Below the pieces are notes generated by a model, which was not told the origin of the DNA, ran no database searches, and worked only from the letters and a program-made list of their open reading frames with translations. The translations under genes were made by a program, and so were the position numbers. Below, one piece after another: positions 46,745-56,468 of a stretch of DNA of 64,000 nucleotides. Positions within the stretch are counted from its first letter, which is position 1, and the number at the start of each line of letters is the position of its first letter. The stretch comes from Rhodopseudomonas palustris (GTDB lineage Bacteria; Pseudomonadota; Alphaproteobacteria; Rhizobiales; Xanthobacteraceae), in the NCBI RefSeq assembly GCF_007005445.1, contig NZ_CP041387.1, positions 2,356,001-2,420,000 of the forward strand, given 5' to 3'.

Positions 46745-47743
46745 ATGACGCGAACGAAACCCGGACGAAGCTGGATCTACGCGCTGGCGTGGCTGGCGCT
46801 GGCAGGATCGGCTGCGCCCGCCCGGGCTGATCCGCAGGGGCCGACGTGGCCGCCGAAGACGGTGCGGATCGTAGTGCCGTTCGCCGCTGGGTCGACGCCG
46901 GATCTGGTCGGCCGCGTGCTCGCCGACCAGCTTCATGCGCGCCATCCCGGCTCCGCCTTCGTGGTCGAGAACAAGCCGGGCGCCTCCGGCAACCTCGGCA
47001 CAGATGCCGTCGCAAAGGCTCCTGCCGACGGTGCCACGCTCGGGATCTCGATCGCCGGGCCGCTCGCGATCAACACGCTGCTGTTTCCGAAGCTGCCCTA
47101 CGATCCGGAGCGCGACCTCGCCCCGGTGACGATGCTGACCCGAATGCCGAGTGTGCTTGCGGTGCCGGCGACGGCGGGCATCGGCAGCGTCGGCGAGTTT
47201 CTCGCCAAGGTGAAGAGCGACAAAGGCGGCTTCGCCTACGCCTCGATCGGCGCCGGCTCGCTGTCGCAGCTCTGCATGGAAGCGATCGCCCAGAAGGCAG
47301 GCGTGAAGATGCTGCACATCCCCTACGCCGGCTCGCCGAACGCAGTGACTGCACTGATCCGCGGCGACGTGCAGGCGGCGTGCCTGCCGGCGATATCGGT
47401 GGCGCCGCAGCAGGCGTCAGGTGCGGCGAAAATCCTGGCGGTGACGACGCCGGAACGGTCGCCGTTCCTGCCCGAAATTCCCACCCTGAAGGAAAGCGGC
47501 ATCGACGTGCAATCCGACGCCTGGAATGCGCTGATCGCGCCGGGCGGCACTGCGCCCGCACTGATCGCCGTGATCAACCGGGAGGTGGCCGACGCGCTCG
47601 CCGACCCTGCGGTGATCACGAAGCTGAACACCCAGATGATGCAGCCGGCCTCCTCGACGCCCGAGGCACTGCGACAGAACATCACCGACGAGAAACGAAC
47701 GTGGGCGGAGGTGATCCGCGCCGCCGGCATCGAGGTTCGGTGA
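46745..47743 (+). CDS. Tripartite tricarboxylate transporter (Bug/TctC) substrate-binding protein
   Basis: The 332-residue protein has a signal peptide (about 1-28, ending AAPARA) and the Bug fold. Diagnostic segments are VRIVVPFAAGSTPDLVGRVL, ENKPGASGNLGTDAVAKAPADG and FAYASIGAGSLSQL. These periplasmic proteins bind carboxylates, amides or nicotinate-like ligands. The membrane partners TctA and TctB are not nearby, which is usual for the many orphan Bug genes. ATG 46745 was chosen over ATG 46739 because GGGACGG directly abuts the latter. Confidence 0.9.
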   Translation: MTRTKPGRSWIYALAWLALAGSAAPARADPQGPTWPPKTVRIVVPFAAGSTPDLVGRVLADQLHARHPGSAFVVENKPGASGNLGTDAVAKAPADGATLGISIAGPLAINTLLFPKLPYDPERDLAPVTMLTRMPSVLAVPATAGIGSVGEFLAKVKSDKGGFAYASIGAGSLSQLCMEAIAQKAGVKMLHIPYAGSPNAVTALIRGDVQAACLPAISVAPQQASGAAKILAVTTPERSPFLPEIPTLKESGIDVQSDAWNALIAPGGTAPALIAVINREVADALADPAVITKLNTQMMQPASSTPEALRQNITDEKRTWAEVIRAAGIEVR

Positions 47744-47788
47744 ACCAGCGCGGTCCTGCGTGACCGCGCGAAGCCGAAAGCCGAGCGG

Positions 47789-48055
47789 TTAGTGCGAGGC
47801 GATCCAGGCGCGGGCCTCGCGCTGGGCGACGGCGATCTCGTCCGACGACATCAGTTCGGCGAGTTCACGGCGATAGGCGATCGCGTCGGTCCGCCCCTTG
47901 AGCGCAGCCAGATTGAACCATTTGTGCGCCGCCACCAGGTCGACCGGCGCGCCGCGGCCCGAGGCGAACAGCAGGCCGAGATCGAACAGCACGTCCGGAT
48001 TCTCGACGGCTTCGATCGGCATCGCGGTTTCGATATTCAGATGTCCCTGCAGCAT
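47789..48055 (-). CDS. Small Sel1-repeat protein
   Basis: The 88-residue product contains one Sel1-like repeat, recognisable from DVLFDLGLLFASGRGAPVDLVAAHKWFNLAALKG, here about residues 22-55, followed by a helical tail with alternating charges. Sel1 repeats mediate protein contacts. It lacks a signal peptide. Its stop is 45 bases from the convergent binding-protein gene. Confidence 0.85.
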   Translation of the reverse strand: MLQGHLNIETAMPIEAVENPDVLFDLGLLFASGRGAPVDLVAAHKWFNLAALKGRTDAIAYRRELAELMSSDEIAVAQREARAWIASH

Positions 48056-48744
48056 CTTTGCTCTCCATCGTTCGCCGCCGAGTTCGAGGGCGGCTCCTGT
48101 CCTCTGTTCGTCGTCCCCACCGCCGTGACCCGGCGCGTTATGGAGCGATGATGACCGATCAAATTTGAAGAGCAGTTTAAGCGTCGCGCTGAACGAATTC
48201 TGAACGCGCTTCGACGCCCGATTCCAGCCGATTCAAAAAACGACTGTGCCGCAGCGGTTTTCAGAATTCGGTGAGGGACGGTTTACCGTCCGGCTTGGCG
48301 AACCGATAACCATCGCCCCAACCGCCTGGGGAAACCGGCGCGCCCGGCCGCTGTCGCGGAGCGGCAACCGCGACGCCGATCGGAACTCCGACGACATCGA
48401 GACCGGATGTGAGGAACTAAGGGAAAGCCGGACCCGGCCGGCACAGGGGCGATAGCCCCACAAACAACGAGGGCGTCGGCGAACACGTCAGGATCAGATC
48501 TCACACGCGGCTCGCCGCCCATGAAACTGCGGACCTTTGCATCCGCACCGTTCGAAGAAAAACCGTTTCTTCTACCGGGTCCATCGCCGGCTGGGTGATC
48601 CCCGCCGCTGCCGGATCCGGCCGTCTGACCTGATGTCTCGCCGACACCCTCTCGTCGACTAGGTCCAGGCTCGTGTCGCTCGGCGAACAGCCCGTCCTGT
48701 GACGCAGCCGGCAGTCTCCCGCCGGCACTCGCTCGGAAGCGAGC
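48056..48744. other. Gene-poor region between the Sel1 and histone-like genes
   Basis: This 689-base stretch contains no supportable gene. It is richer in A and T near 48150-48250 and contains one copy of a 19-bp repeat (48237-48255). A short inverted repeat lies around 48280-48296 (GGACGG-TTTA-CCGTCC). A small RNA is possible but nothing matches a known structure. Confidence 0.4.
48237..48255. repeat. 19-bp direct repeat, copy 1
   Basis: AAAACGACTGTGCCGCAGC occurs here and again, identically and in the same orientation, at 49118-49136. Both copies are followed within a few bases by a T-run. The copies lie on either side of the histone-like gene. A shared binding site is possible. Confidence 0.7.
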
Positions 48745-48882
48745 TTACTTCTTCTTGGCGGCCTTCTTGGCGACCTTCTTGGTGGTCTTCTTCGCGGTCT
48801 TCTTCACCGCGCTCTTCGCGGCCTTCGCCTTCTTCGGCGCCGCTTTCTTCGTCGCCGCCTTCTTCACTGCTTTCTTGGCCAT
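48745..48882 (-). CDS. 45-residue Lys/Ala-rich histone H1-like protein
   Basis: This gene is below the usual size cut-off but is well supported. The frame starts at ATG 48882 with GGAGGG (48887-48892 on this strand) 4 bases upstream and ends with TAA at 48745. The product is built of AKK, KKAA and KKT units (MAKKAVKKAATKKAAPKKAK at the start, VAKKAAKKK at the end), with no acidic or aromatic residues. Lys/Ala-rich tails of this kind resemble histone H1 C-terminal domains and bacterial HC1/AlgP-like proteins that bind DNA or RNA through charge. Isolation in a gene-poor stretch suggests independent, possibly high, expression. Confidence 0.82.
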   Translation of the reverse strand: MAKKAVKKAATKKAAPKKAKAAKSAVKKTAKKTTKKVAKKAAKKK

Positions 48883-49117
48883 GGTGCCCTCCGATCAAAT
48901 CAGATCGCTCGATTGCTGCTGCGTGCACTCGGGAATCGAGATGCACTAATTCCCGAATACACCAACGCTTTGAAAAAAACAGTGTCCCGCTTAAGGAAGA
49001 GTTGATGGGAGTTGTCCCTCGCGCACAGGCGGTCTCGGCGAAGGAGGCGCCCTCGGATCGATCGGACGAGCCGAGTAATGCGCGGAAAATCTGCATCGGC
49101 ATTTGTCAAGATCGCAG

Positions 49118-49136
49118 AAAACGACTGTGCCGCAGC
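49118..49136. repeat. 19-bp direct repeat, copy 2
   Basis: The sequence is identical to 48237-48255 and is followed by ATTTTTTG. It lies 236 bases upstream of the histone-like start codon. Confidence 0.7.
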
Positions 49137-49271
49137 ATTTTTTGCAAATCACCGATCGAGCTAACTAACTACTTTGCCGAAGCGCGCGGAGCGCCGAGTC
49201 GAACGAGCGCGGTCGTCGGAGGACTCTGAGTCGCGATCTTTGGCAACGAAAAAATTTTCGCGCGCAATGGC

Positions 49272-49299
49272 GTGCCGGAGCGTTCGGACGCTCCGGCAC
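49272..49299. other. Perfect 12-bp hairpin with TCGG loop downstream of gatB
   Basis: GTGCCGGAGCGT pairs perfectly with ACGCTCCGGCAC around loop TCGG. It lies 107 bases past the gatB stop on the minus strand. The nearest T-run on that strand (AAAATTTTTT) is about 13 bases further, so it is not a standard terminator. It could be a gatB 3' stabiliser, part of a small RNA, or a protein-binding palindrome. Confidence 0.6.
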
Positions 49300-49405
49300 A
49301 GGGGTTTCTGCGCGAGGGGGTGCGGCTGATTCGCGATCGCCGACGTGGCTGCGCATGCACGAAGCGTGGTCGCTTCCGCCGGCGCGAGACGACGAAAGCC
49401 GTGGC

Positions 49406-50890
49406 TCAGAGGCCGAGCTTGCGCTTCAGCAGATCGTTGACGGCCTGCGGATTGGCCTTGCCGCCGGATGATTTCATCACCTGGCCGACGAACCAGCCGA
49501 GCATCGCCGGCTTGGCGGCGACCTGTGCCACCTTGTCGGGATTAGCCGCCACGATGTCGTCAACGACCTTCTCGATCGCCGACAAATCGGTGACCTGCTT
49601 CATGCCGCGCTGTTCCACCAGCGTGCGCGGATCGCCGCCTTCGGTCCAGACGATCTCGAACAGCTCCTTGGCGATCTTGCCCGAAATGGTGCCCTCGCCG
49701 ATCAGCTCGACGATCGCGGCGAGTTGCGCTGCCGACACCGGCGAGGACTCAATCGACTGACCGTCCTTGTTAAGGCGGCCGAACAGCTCGTTGATCACCC
49801 AGTTGGCGGCGAGCTTGCCGTCGCGAGCCTGATCCCCGAGCTGCGCCAGCACCGCCTCGTAGAACTCGGCGCTCTCGCGCTCGCTGACCAGCACGCCGGC
49901 GTCCTCGGCCGACAGCCCGAAATCGCGGATAAACCGGGCCTTCTTCGCGTCGGGCAATTCCGGCAGGCCGGACTTCAACTCGTCGACATAGGCTTGCGAG
50001 AACTCCAGCGGCAGCAGATCCGGATCGGGGAAGTAGCGATAGTCGTGCGCCTCTTCCTTCGACCGCATCGACCGGGTCTCGCCCTTGTTGGCGTCGAACA
50101 GCCGGGTTTCCTGATCGATCGTTCCGCCGTCTTCCAGAATGCCGATCTGGCGGCGCGCTTCGTATTCGATCGCCTGACCGATGAACCGGATCGAGTTGAC
50201 GTTCTTGATCTCGCAGCGGGTGCCGTAGGGCTCGCCGGGCCGGCGCACCGAGACGTTGACGTCGGCGCGCAGGCTGCCCTTCTCCATGTCGCCGTCGCAG
50301 GTTCCGAGATAGCGGAGGATGGTGCGCAGCTTCGACACGTAGGCCTTGGCCTGCTCGGACGAACGGATGTCCGGCTTGGAGACGATCTCCATCAGCGCGA
50401 CGCCCGACCGGTTGAGATCGACGAACGTCGATGTCGGATGCTGGTCGTGCAGCAACTTGCCGGCGTCCTGTTCCAGATGCAGCCGCTCGATGCCGACCGT
50501 GATGCTGTCGCCGTCCGGCAGGTCGACCACGACCTCGCCCTCGCCGACGATCGGCGATTTGTACTGGCTGATCTGGTAGCCCTGCGGCAGGTCCGGATAG
50601 AAATAGTTCTTGCGGTCGAACACCGAGCGCAGGTTGATCTTCGCGTTCAGGCCGAGGCCGGAGCGGATCGCCTGACGGACGCATTCCTCGTTGATCACCG
50701 GCAGCATGCCCGGCATCGCGGCGTCGACCAGCGAGACGTGGCTGTTCTGCTCGCCGCCGAACGCGGTAGCCGCGCCGGAAAACAGCTTGGCGTGGGATGA
50801 GACCTGGGCGTGGATCTCCAGCCCGATCACGACTTCCCAATCGCCGGTGGCGCCCTTGATGAGCTTCGAAAGTTTGACAGGTGCGTTCAT
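49406..50890 (-). CDS. gatB: Aspartyl/glutamyl-tRNA amidotransferase subunit B
   Basis: GatB is the tRNA-binding kinase/transamidase subunit of GatCAB, which converts Glu-tRNA(Gln) and/or Asp-tRNA(Asn) to the amidated forms. The 494-residue protein shows [13 protein letters not shown] at the N-terminus, [20 protein letters not shown], and the GatB/Yqey C-terminal domain ending [14 protein letters not shown] 50890 was chosen; the longer frame runs into the patatin intergenic region. Its partners gatA and gatC lie upstream but not adjacent. Confidence 0.97.
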   Translation of the reverse strand: MNAPVKLSKLIKGATGDWEVVIGLEIHAQVSSHAKLFSGAATAFGGEQNSHVSLVDAAMPGMLPVINEECVRQAIRSGLGLNAKINLRSVFDRKNYFYPDLPQGYQISQYKSPIVGEGEVVVDLPDGDSITVGIERLHLEQDAGKLLHDQHPTSTFVDLNRSGVALMEIVSKPDIRSSEQAKAYVSKLRTILRYLGTCDGDMEKGSLRADVNVSVRRPGEPYGTRCEIKNVNSIRFIGQAIEYEARRQIGILEDGGTIDQETRLFDANKGETRSMRSKEEAHDYRYFPDPDLLPLEFSQAYVDELKSGLPELPDAKKARFIRDFGLSAEDAGVLVSERESAEFYEAVLAQLGDQARDGKLAANWVINELFGRLNKDGQSIESSPVSAAQLAAIVELIGEGTISGKIAKELFEIVWTEGGDPRTLVEQRGMKQVTDLSAIEKVVDDIVAANPDKVAQVAAKPAMLGWFVGQVMKSSGGKANPQAVNDLLKRKLGL

Positions 50891-50982
50891 AAGCCGGTTT
50901 CTACTCCGCTCCGGGCGCGGAGAAAACCCCTGCAACCGGCGCAAGGCACGCGCCGTCGCGACCGACCGATCGTAGCGGCGGG

Positions 50983-52365
50983 CTAAAGGCTGGCGGCGAA
51001 GGCGCGGAAGACCGGGCTCTGCCGCAGCACGTCGCGGCCGGCCGAGATCAGCTCGTCGACCTGCTGCGGCGGCAGCACGAACCGGGTGGCGATCCGCTCC
51101 AGCGTAGCGGCACGCCCCGGCTCGAGCTGATCGAACGCCAGCCGGCCGACGAAGAACCGCAGATCGCGACAATCCCATCCGGGGCCGGCGCCGTAGCGGG
51201 CGCGATCCGCCGCCGACAGGCCGCAGCGCCATCGCACCAGCTTGTCGCGCCAGTCCGACATGGTCCGATCGAACGCCGTGTAGCTGGCGCCGACACTGGC
51301 ATCCATCGTGGTGTCGACCGCCGCTTTGATCAGTTCGACGCCGCTCGGACCTTCGACGGTGTCGACCCAGTTGCCGGACACGCCGGTCTTGGCGTCGACC
51401 ACCAGCATCATCAGCCGCCGCAGCTTGACCGCCTGCTGCGGCGTCAAGGGACCGTAAGGCGTCTCCGACGACTCGCGCGCGATCGTCAGCGCCGAGACGC
51501 CGTAATTGTCGATCAGTCCGCCGTCGAGCAGCTTGATGAACGGCACAGCGCCCTCACGATAGCGCAGTACCGCCTTGGCGTAGGAACTCAGCATCGGCGA
51601 GGAATTGCCTTCGGTCGCGGCGCGGCGAACCCAGCGCGGCAACGGGGTGTTACACGCGCCGGGGAACGCCTGCATCACGGCGGGCGCAAAGGCGAGCGGC
51701 ACCGCCGCCGAGGCCGCGACTGCGCTGGACAGCGGATAGGCGTCGAGGTCGCTGCAGATCGCCGAGAACGCAGTGCTGTTGAATACGAACGGCACGCGAT
51801 TGTAGATGTCGGAAGCATTGATCCACACCATCGGCCGGTCGCCGGCGCGCAGCCTTGCGAAGGTCGCGCCCTCGAACAGATGCGCATCGAGCCAGCGGGT
51901 GAAGCCGACGGAGTCGTTGATACCGCCGGTAAACGCCTTGCCGATCGTGCCGAGCGACAGCGTGGTTTCGAGCCCCTCCTCGGCATTCCGCAGCAGGAAG
52001 CGCTCCCGGAAATCGCTCAGCGCGTCGCGCCCCTTCAGGCCGAAATACGCCGCAGTGACCGAGCCGCCGGACACGCCCGACACGAAGGCGACGCGATCCA
52101 GCATCGCCGAGCGCGCCCCGTGCAGCGGTACGCGCTCCATTTCAGACAGCACGCCGAACGAAAACGCAGCCGCCCGGGTCCCGCCGCCCGAGAACGACAG
52201 GCCGATCATCGCGTCTTCGCTACGCATCCCGACATCGGACACGACCCTGTCGGCAACCGCGCCGTCGAGCGGCAGGTTGACCGGAAGGTTGTGGACCGAG
52301 GCGCAGCCGGCGAGCAGAACGCAGGCCGCCGCAGCGGACAGGAGACGATCGCGCCACGACATCAT
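50983..52365 (-). CDS. Patatin-like phospholipase lipoprotein
   Basis: The 460-residue protein has a lipoprotein signal peptide with lipobox LLAGC (Cys21). Its patatin domain shows an oxyanion-hole motif [10 protein letters not shown] near residues 59-68, nucleophile Ser99 in GVSGG and the catalytic Asp in [11 protein letters not shown]. Patatins are lipid acyl hydrolases. The lipobox implies attachment to the envelope, so membrane phospholipids are plausible substrates. It sits between the histidine kinase and gatB on the same strand; a functional link to tRNA amidation is not obvious. Confidence 0.88.
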   Translation of the reverse strand: MMSWRDRLLSAAAACVLLAGCASVHNLPVNLPLDGAVADRVVSDVGMRSEDAMIGLSFSGGGTRAAAFSFGVLSEMERVPLHGARSAMLDRVAFVSGVSGGSVTAAYFGLKGRDALSDFRERFLLRNAEEGLETTLSLGTIGKAFTGGINDSVGFTRWLDAHLFEGATFARLRAGDRPMVWINASDIYNRVPFVFNSTAFSAICSDLDAYPLSSAVAASAAVPLAFAPAVMQAFPGACNTPLPRWVRRAATEGNSSPMLSSYAKAVLRYREGAVPFIKLLDGGLIDNYGVSALTIARESSETPYGPLTPQQAVKLRRLMMLVVDAKTGVSGNWVDTVEGPSGVELIKAAVDTTMDASVGASYTAFDRTMSDWRDKLVRWRCGLSAADRARYGAGPGWDCRDLRFFVGRLAFDQLEPGRAATLERIATRFVLPPQQVDELISAGRDVLRQSPVFRAFAASL

Positions 52366-52506
52366 CGCAGGGGTACCGGTTGAATGGACGGCAGTGACAT
52401 TGCCTGAACCATCGGCTGCAATAGTTCAGGCGCGCTTAACGATGTCGGCCTGGCGGAAGCTGGTGCCGGGCTTATGGCGCGAGCAAGGCAGCCGCCGTCG
52501 GCGCGG

Positions 52507-53613
52507 TCAGTTCGCAGCAGGCGGCACCGGGGCGTCGAAGCCGATGGTGAAGAACGCGCCCTGGCCGCGAATGCTGCGAGCCTCGAAACTGACGTTGCGG
52601 GCGTTCTCCTTCAGCGTCTGCAGGATCAGCGCACCCAGCTTGCGCGGCGACGGCCAATGCTGCCCTTCGGGCAGGCCGACGCCGTCGTCGGACACCACGA
52701 TCGTCACACGGCCCTTATCGACGCCGCAGATCACCTTGATCCGTCCGCCGTCGCGGCCGACGAAGGCGTATTTCAGCGCGTTGGTCAGCATCTCGTTGAC
52801 CAGTAGCCCGGCCGGCATCGCGATGTTGACCGACAGCGGGCAATAGCCGGCATTGACCTCGCAATTGATCCCGCCGGCGGCATTGGCGCGGATCACCGCA
52901 TTGGCGATGTCGGACAGATACTGCCCGAGATCGATCTGACCGCCGTCGGCGCTCGGGGTCTCGTCCGACAACACCCGGTACAGCGCCGTCAGCGCATCGA
53001 TCCGGCTGGCGAGCCGCGCCAGCGCGACGGTCTCGCCTTCCGCGGCCGAGCGCGCCTCGAGCCGGACCAGCGCAGTGATCAGTTGCAGATTATTCTTCAC
53101 CCGATGCTGCAATTCGCGCATCAGGGTGTCGCGCTCGCGGATCTGACTTTCGAACCGCTCGATCTGGGCCCGCTCGCGTCCGCCGACGTCGACCAGCGCC
53201 GCAATCCGATAGCTTTCGACGCCGTCTTCGCTCTCGATCACGGCCGCATAGGCCTGGACGATCAGCAAACGATCGGAAGGCGCGATCTTGCGGAAGACAC
53301 CGAGGAAATCCTCGCTGTCTCGGATCGCGTCGCCGAGCGAGCGGCCGGCATTGTCCTGGTCTGTGAAGCCGTCGAGGCACGACCAGCCATTGCCGTTGAC
53401 GTCCGCTGTCGACAGCGAGGTGAGCAGCTCGAAGGCTTGATTGATATAGACGACCCGTTGGTCCGCACCGCAGCCCTGCGACACCGCGATCGCCACCGGT
53501 ACGTTGTCGAGCAGGTGCTTGTAGCGATCGTTCTCGATCGCCGCGGCGATCTTTGGCGACCCGAGGATCTGATCGACACCTTGCGGTGGAAGTTCGCCGT
53601 CGTCAGCGCTCAT
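52507..53613 (-). CDS. Orphan HisKA_2 sensor histidine kinase with PAS domain
   Basis: The 368-residue protein has no membrane segment. It has an N-terminal PAS-like domain (about 28-150), a HisKA_2 dimerisation region with His170 in MRELQHRVKNNLQLITALV, and an ATPase domain with the N box (LLVNEMLTNALKYAF) and G1 box (VVSDDGVGLPEG). Kinases of this group in alphaproteobacteria often feed the general stress response or light signalling. No receiver or regulator gene is adjacent, so its partner is unknown. Confidence 0.88.
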   Translation of the reverse strand: MSADDGELPPQGVDQILGSPKIAAAIENDRYKHLLDNVPVAIAVSQGCGADQRVVYINQAFELLTSLSTADVNGNGWSCLDGFTDQDNAGRSLGDAIRDSEDFLGVFRKIAPSDRLLIVQAYAAVIESEDGVESYRIAALVDVGGRERAQIERFESQIRERDTLMRELQHRVKNNLQLITALVRLEARSAAEGETVALARLASRIDALTALYRVLSDETPSADGGQIDLGQYLSDIANAVIRANAAGGINCEVNAGYCPLSVNIAMPAGLLVNEMLTNALKYAFVGRDGGRIKVICGVDKGRVTIVVSDDGVGLPEGQHWPSPRKLGALILQTLKENARNVSFEARSIRGQGAFFTIGFDAPVPPAAN

Positions 53614-53690
53614 TCAACAACCCTACCCCGGCCGAGAATGGCTAACGGAGCCCACAAACGCAATCCGAAACCCGCCCCGCGACGCCGGGC

Positions 53691-55169
53691 TCATGCCCAC
53701 CATTTCGTCGGCGTGAACCGTCCGGCCGACTGCTCGATCACCTCGCCGAGCGAGAACAAGGTGTCCTCGTCGAACGGCCGGCCGATCAGTTGCAGGCCGA
53801 GCGGCAATCCTTGCGAGTCGCTGCCCGCCGGAACCGCGATGCCGGGAAGGCCCGCCATGTTCACCGTCACGGTGAAGATGTCGTTGAGATACATCTCGAC
53901 CGGATCGGCGCCGCCTTTCTCGCCGATGCCGAACGCCGCCGACGGCGTCGCCGGGGTCAGGATCGCGGAGACGCCTTGATCGAAGCATTGCTCGAAGTCG
54001 CGCTTGATCAGCGTGCGGACTTTTTGGGCACGGAGATAATAGGCGTCGTAATAGCCCGCCGAAAGCACGTAAGTGCCGATCATGATGCGGCGCTTGACCT
54101 CGGCGCCGAAGCCGGCGGCGCGGGTGTTCTCGTACATCTCGACGATGTTGCGGCCGCCGACGCGGGCGCCGTAACGGACGCCGTCGTAACGGGCGAGGTT
54201 GGACGAGGCCTCGGCCGGCGCCACGATGTAGTAAGCCGGCAGCGCGTATTTGGTGTGCGGCAGCGACACCTCGACCAGCTCGGCGCCCGCGGCCTTCAGC
54301 CACTCGGCGCCCTGGCTCCACAGCTTCTCGATCTCGGCCGGCATGCCGTCGAGCCGATACTCCTTCGGAATGCCGATCTTCATGCCCTTCACCGAGCCGC
54401 CGACGGCAGCCTCGTAGTTCGGCACCGGGCGATCGACCGAGGTGGTGTCCTTCGGATCATGGCCGGCCATCGAGCGCAGCAGGATCGCGCTGTCGCGCAC
54501 CGTGCGGGCGATCGGTCCGGCCTGGTCGAGCGAGGACGCGAACGCGACGATGCCCCAGCGCGAGCAGCGGCCGTAGGTCGGCTTGATGCCGACCGTGCCG
54601 GTGAACGCCGCAGGCTGGCGGATGGAACCACCGGTGTCGGTGGCCGTGGCACCGAGGCAAAGGCCGGCTGCGACCGCCGCCGCAGAACCGCCCGACGAGC
54701 CGCCCGGCACCAGCTTGGCTTCCGAGCCCGCGCGCCGCCACGGATTGACGACGGGACCGAAGCACGAGGTCTCGTTCGACGAGCCCATCGCGAACTCGTC
54801 GTTGTTGAGCTTGCCGAGCAGCACCGCGCCATCGCGCCAGAGCTGCGACGTCACCGTCGACTCGTAGGTCGGCTTGAAATCGCCGAGGATCTTCGAGCAA
54901 GCGGTGGTGCGTTCGCCCCTGGTGGCGAACAGATCCTTGATGCCGAGCGGGATGCCGGCCAGCGGACCGCCCTCGCCCTTGGCGATCTGCGCGTCCGCGG
55001 CCTGCGCCATCTGTCGCGCCTGATCCGGCGTCTCCAGCACATAGGCATTGAGTGCGCGCGCCGCCTCGATCGCGGCAAGGTGGGCGTCGGTCAGCTCGAG
55101 CGCGGTGAAGGACTTGTTTGCGAGGCCATCGCGGGCCTCGGCCAGCGTCAGCGATGTCAGGTCGGTCAT
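53691..55169 (-). CDS. gatA: Aspartyl/glutamyl-tRNA amidotransferase subunit A
   Basis: GatA is the glutaminase subunit of GatCAB. The 492-residue amidase-signature protein has the catalytic triad lysine K78 in PLGIKDLF, Ser158 in [12 protein letters not shown] and nucleophile Ser182 in [11 protein letters not shown]. Length is normal. The gene starts where a non-coding gap meets an opposite-strand toxin-antitoxin pair, which separates it from gatC. The kinase and patatin genes intervene before gatB. Confidence 0.97.
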   Translation of the reverse strand: MTDLTSLTLAEARDGLANKSFTALELTDAHLAAIEAARALNAYVLETPDQARQMAQAADAQIAKGEGGPLAGIPLGIKDLFATRGERTTACSKILGDFKPTYESTVTSQLWRDGAVLLGKLNNDEFAMGSSNETSCFGPVVNPWRRAGSEAKLVPGGSSGGSAAAVAAGLCLGATATDTGGSIRQPAAFTGTVGIKPTYGRCSRWGIVAFASSLDQAGPIARTVRDSAILLRSMAGHDPKDTTSVDRPVPNYEAAVGGSVKGMKIGIPKEYRLDGMPAEIEKLWSQGAEWLKAAGAELVEVSLPHTKYALPAYYIVAPAEASSNLARYDGVRYGARVGGRNIVEMYENTRAAGFGAEVKRRIMIGTYVLSAGYYDAYYLRAQKVRTLIKRDFEQCFDQGVSAILTPATPSAAFGIGEKGGADPVEMYLNDIFTVTVNMAGLPGIAVPAGSDSQGLPLGLQLIGRPFDEDTLFSLGEVIEQSAGRFTPTKWWA

Positions 55170-55328
55170 GGTTCAGGGCACGCCTGGATAAAAGCCGGCG
55201 ACAGGCCGGTCACGGGCGCCGCGGATCGTGCGGCTCTGTTGCAGCGCTGGCTAGCACAGCGCCTCCGGGAAATGAAGCGATTGCGCCGATCTCGACGCCA
55301 CGGCTACAGTCGGGCCATTGACGGCAAG

Positions 55329-55347
55329 ATTATTGTAGTTACATAAT
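55329..55347 (+). promoter_or_regulatory. Candidate operator upstream of brnT
   Basis: An AT-rich imperfect palindrome (TTATTGTA-GT-TACATAA) ends 4-5 bases before the expected brnT start codon at 55351. BrnA-type antitoxins repress their own operons, so this is a plausible operator or -10 region. Support is limited to its symmetry and position. Confidence 0.35.
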
Positions 55348-55350
55348 TCA

Positions 55351-55631
55351 ATGGCGATCACGTTTGATCGGCTAAACGCGAGGTGACCCTGCGGGAGCGC
55401 GGGATCGACTTCGCCACCGACGCGGAGAAGGTGTTCGCCGGAGATTCGGCCACATTCGACAGCGAGCAGACGGGGCACGGCGAACTCAGGCAGATCACCG
55501 CAGGATGGCTGAATGGCCGACCGGTGATGATGGTTTGGACGGCGCGTGGCGAAGACCGCCACATCATTTCAATGAGGTACTGCCATGCCGGAGAAGCGAA
55601 AAAGCTCCGCGAGCGATTCAGGCAAACGTAA
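55351..55631 (+). pseudogene. brnT: BrnT-family ribonuclease toxin, apparent 1-base frameshift near the start
   Basis: From codon 55383 on, the frame encodes a BrnT-like product (VTLRERGIDFATDAEKVFAG ... MMVWTARGEDRHIISMRYCHA). The family N-terminus (MAITFD) is present at ATG 55351, but in another frame that stops at 55384-55386. In the downstream frame the codons just before 55383 read AKRE. Adding one base after GAT at 55366-55368 would restore a continuous MAITFDPAKREVTLRERG and a 93-residue protein of normal length. Either a base was lost (mutation or sequencing error) or translation begins at GTG 55383 with a truncated toxin. The 3' end overlaps brnA by 47 bases, as expected for the pair. 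Confidence 0.78.
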
Positions 55632-55872
55632 GCCGTGGGTCGACCCCGACGATGCGCCGGAACTGACCGATGAGATGCTTGATCGTGCGGTGTATCGCGT
55701 CGGTGGCAAGATCGTCCGCCGGGGCCGTCCGCCGCTGGGAGCACAGCCGAAAAATTCGGTGACGCTGCGGCTGGATGCCGACGTGCTGGACGCCTATCGC
55801 GCCCTCGGCCGCGGCTGGCAGTCGCAGATCAATGCCGACCTGCGTCGGGTGCGGAAGCTCAAGAAGGCCTGA
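55585..55872 (+). CDS. brnA: BrnA-family antitoxin
   Basis: The 95-residue product has the BrnA layout: a basic disordered start, DDAPELTDEMLDRAVYRVGG, RRGRPPLGAQPKNSVTLRLD and the C-terminal ribbon-helix-helix part ADVLDAYRALGRGWQSQINA. BrnA binds and neutralises the RelE-like toxin BrnT and represses the operon. It is intact even though brnT appears frameshifted. It converges with a 68-codon minus-strand gene, with 3 bases between the stops. Confidence 0.88.
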   Translation: MPEKRKSSASDSGKRKPWVDPDDAPELTDEMLDRAVYRVGGKIVRRGRPPLGAQPKNSVTLRLDADVLDAYRALGRGWQSQINADLRRVRKLKKA

Positions 55873-55875
55873 GCC

Positions 55876-56082
55876 TCACTTATTGACCGGGCTGCAGAAG
55901 AACGGCGACAGCGTCTTGTCGTTCTCGGGCGCATCGCGCCGGGCCTTGTCGGCGGCCTGCAACTGGTCGAGCACGGCCTCCATCGCCTTGTCGGCGTCGA
56001 CGACCTTGCCCTGCCGCCCCATTGCGTCGAGGTAGTCCAAATAGGCCTGGTAGGCCTTCTCGTCGTCGCACAGCAGGCACAT
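55876..56082 (-). CDS. Small CxxC protein downstream of gatC
   Basis: The 68-residue product starts MCLLCDDEKAYQAYLDYLDA, contains a CxxC pair at residues 2-5, a helical middle and a further Cys in the tail (FFCSPVNK). I do not recognise a family. It follows gatC by 11 bases and is probably co-transcribed with it. A zinc- or redox-related role is only a guess from the cysteines. Confidence 0.72.
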   Translation of the reverse strand: MCLLCDDEKAYQAYLDYLDAMGRQGKVVDADKAMEAVLDQLQAADKARRDAPENDKTLSPFFCSPVNK

Positions 56083-56093
56083 CGGCGCGTCCT

Positions 56094-56435
<342 letters not shown>

Positions 56436-56468
56436 TTAGCCCGCAACCTCGGAGCGGCGAGACCGATC

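Larger units (their letters stand above)
48883..49405. other. Gene-poor region between histone-like gene and gatB
   Basis: No supportable gene occurs in these 523 bases. They include the second 19-bp repeat (49118-49136), an A/T palindrome CGAAAAAATTTTCG (about 49245-49258) and a strong 12-bp hairpin (49272-49299). The promoter of the histone-like gene should lie in the lower half. Confidence 0.4.

Noticed and set aside
48659-49102. A minus-strand frame with a Glu/Gly-rich run (EEGGDEES and similar).
   Set aside because: It overlaps the Lys/Ala-rich histone-like gene in another frame; the acidic run is a by-product of the GAAG/AAG repeats and it has no ribosome-binding site.
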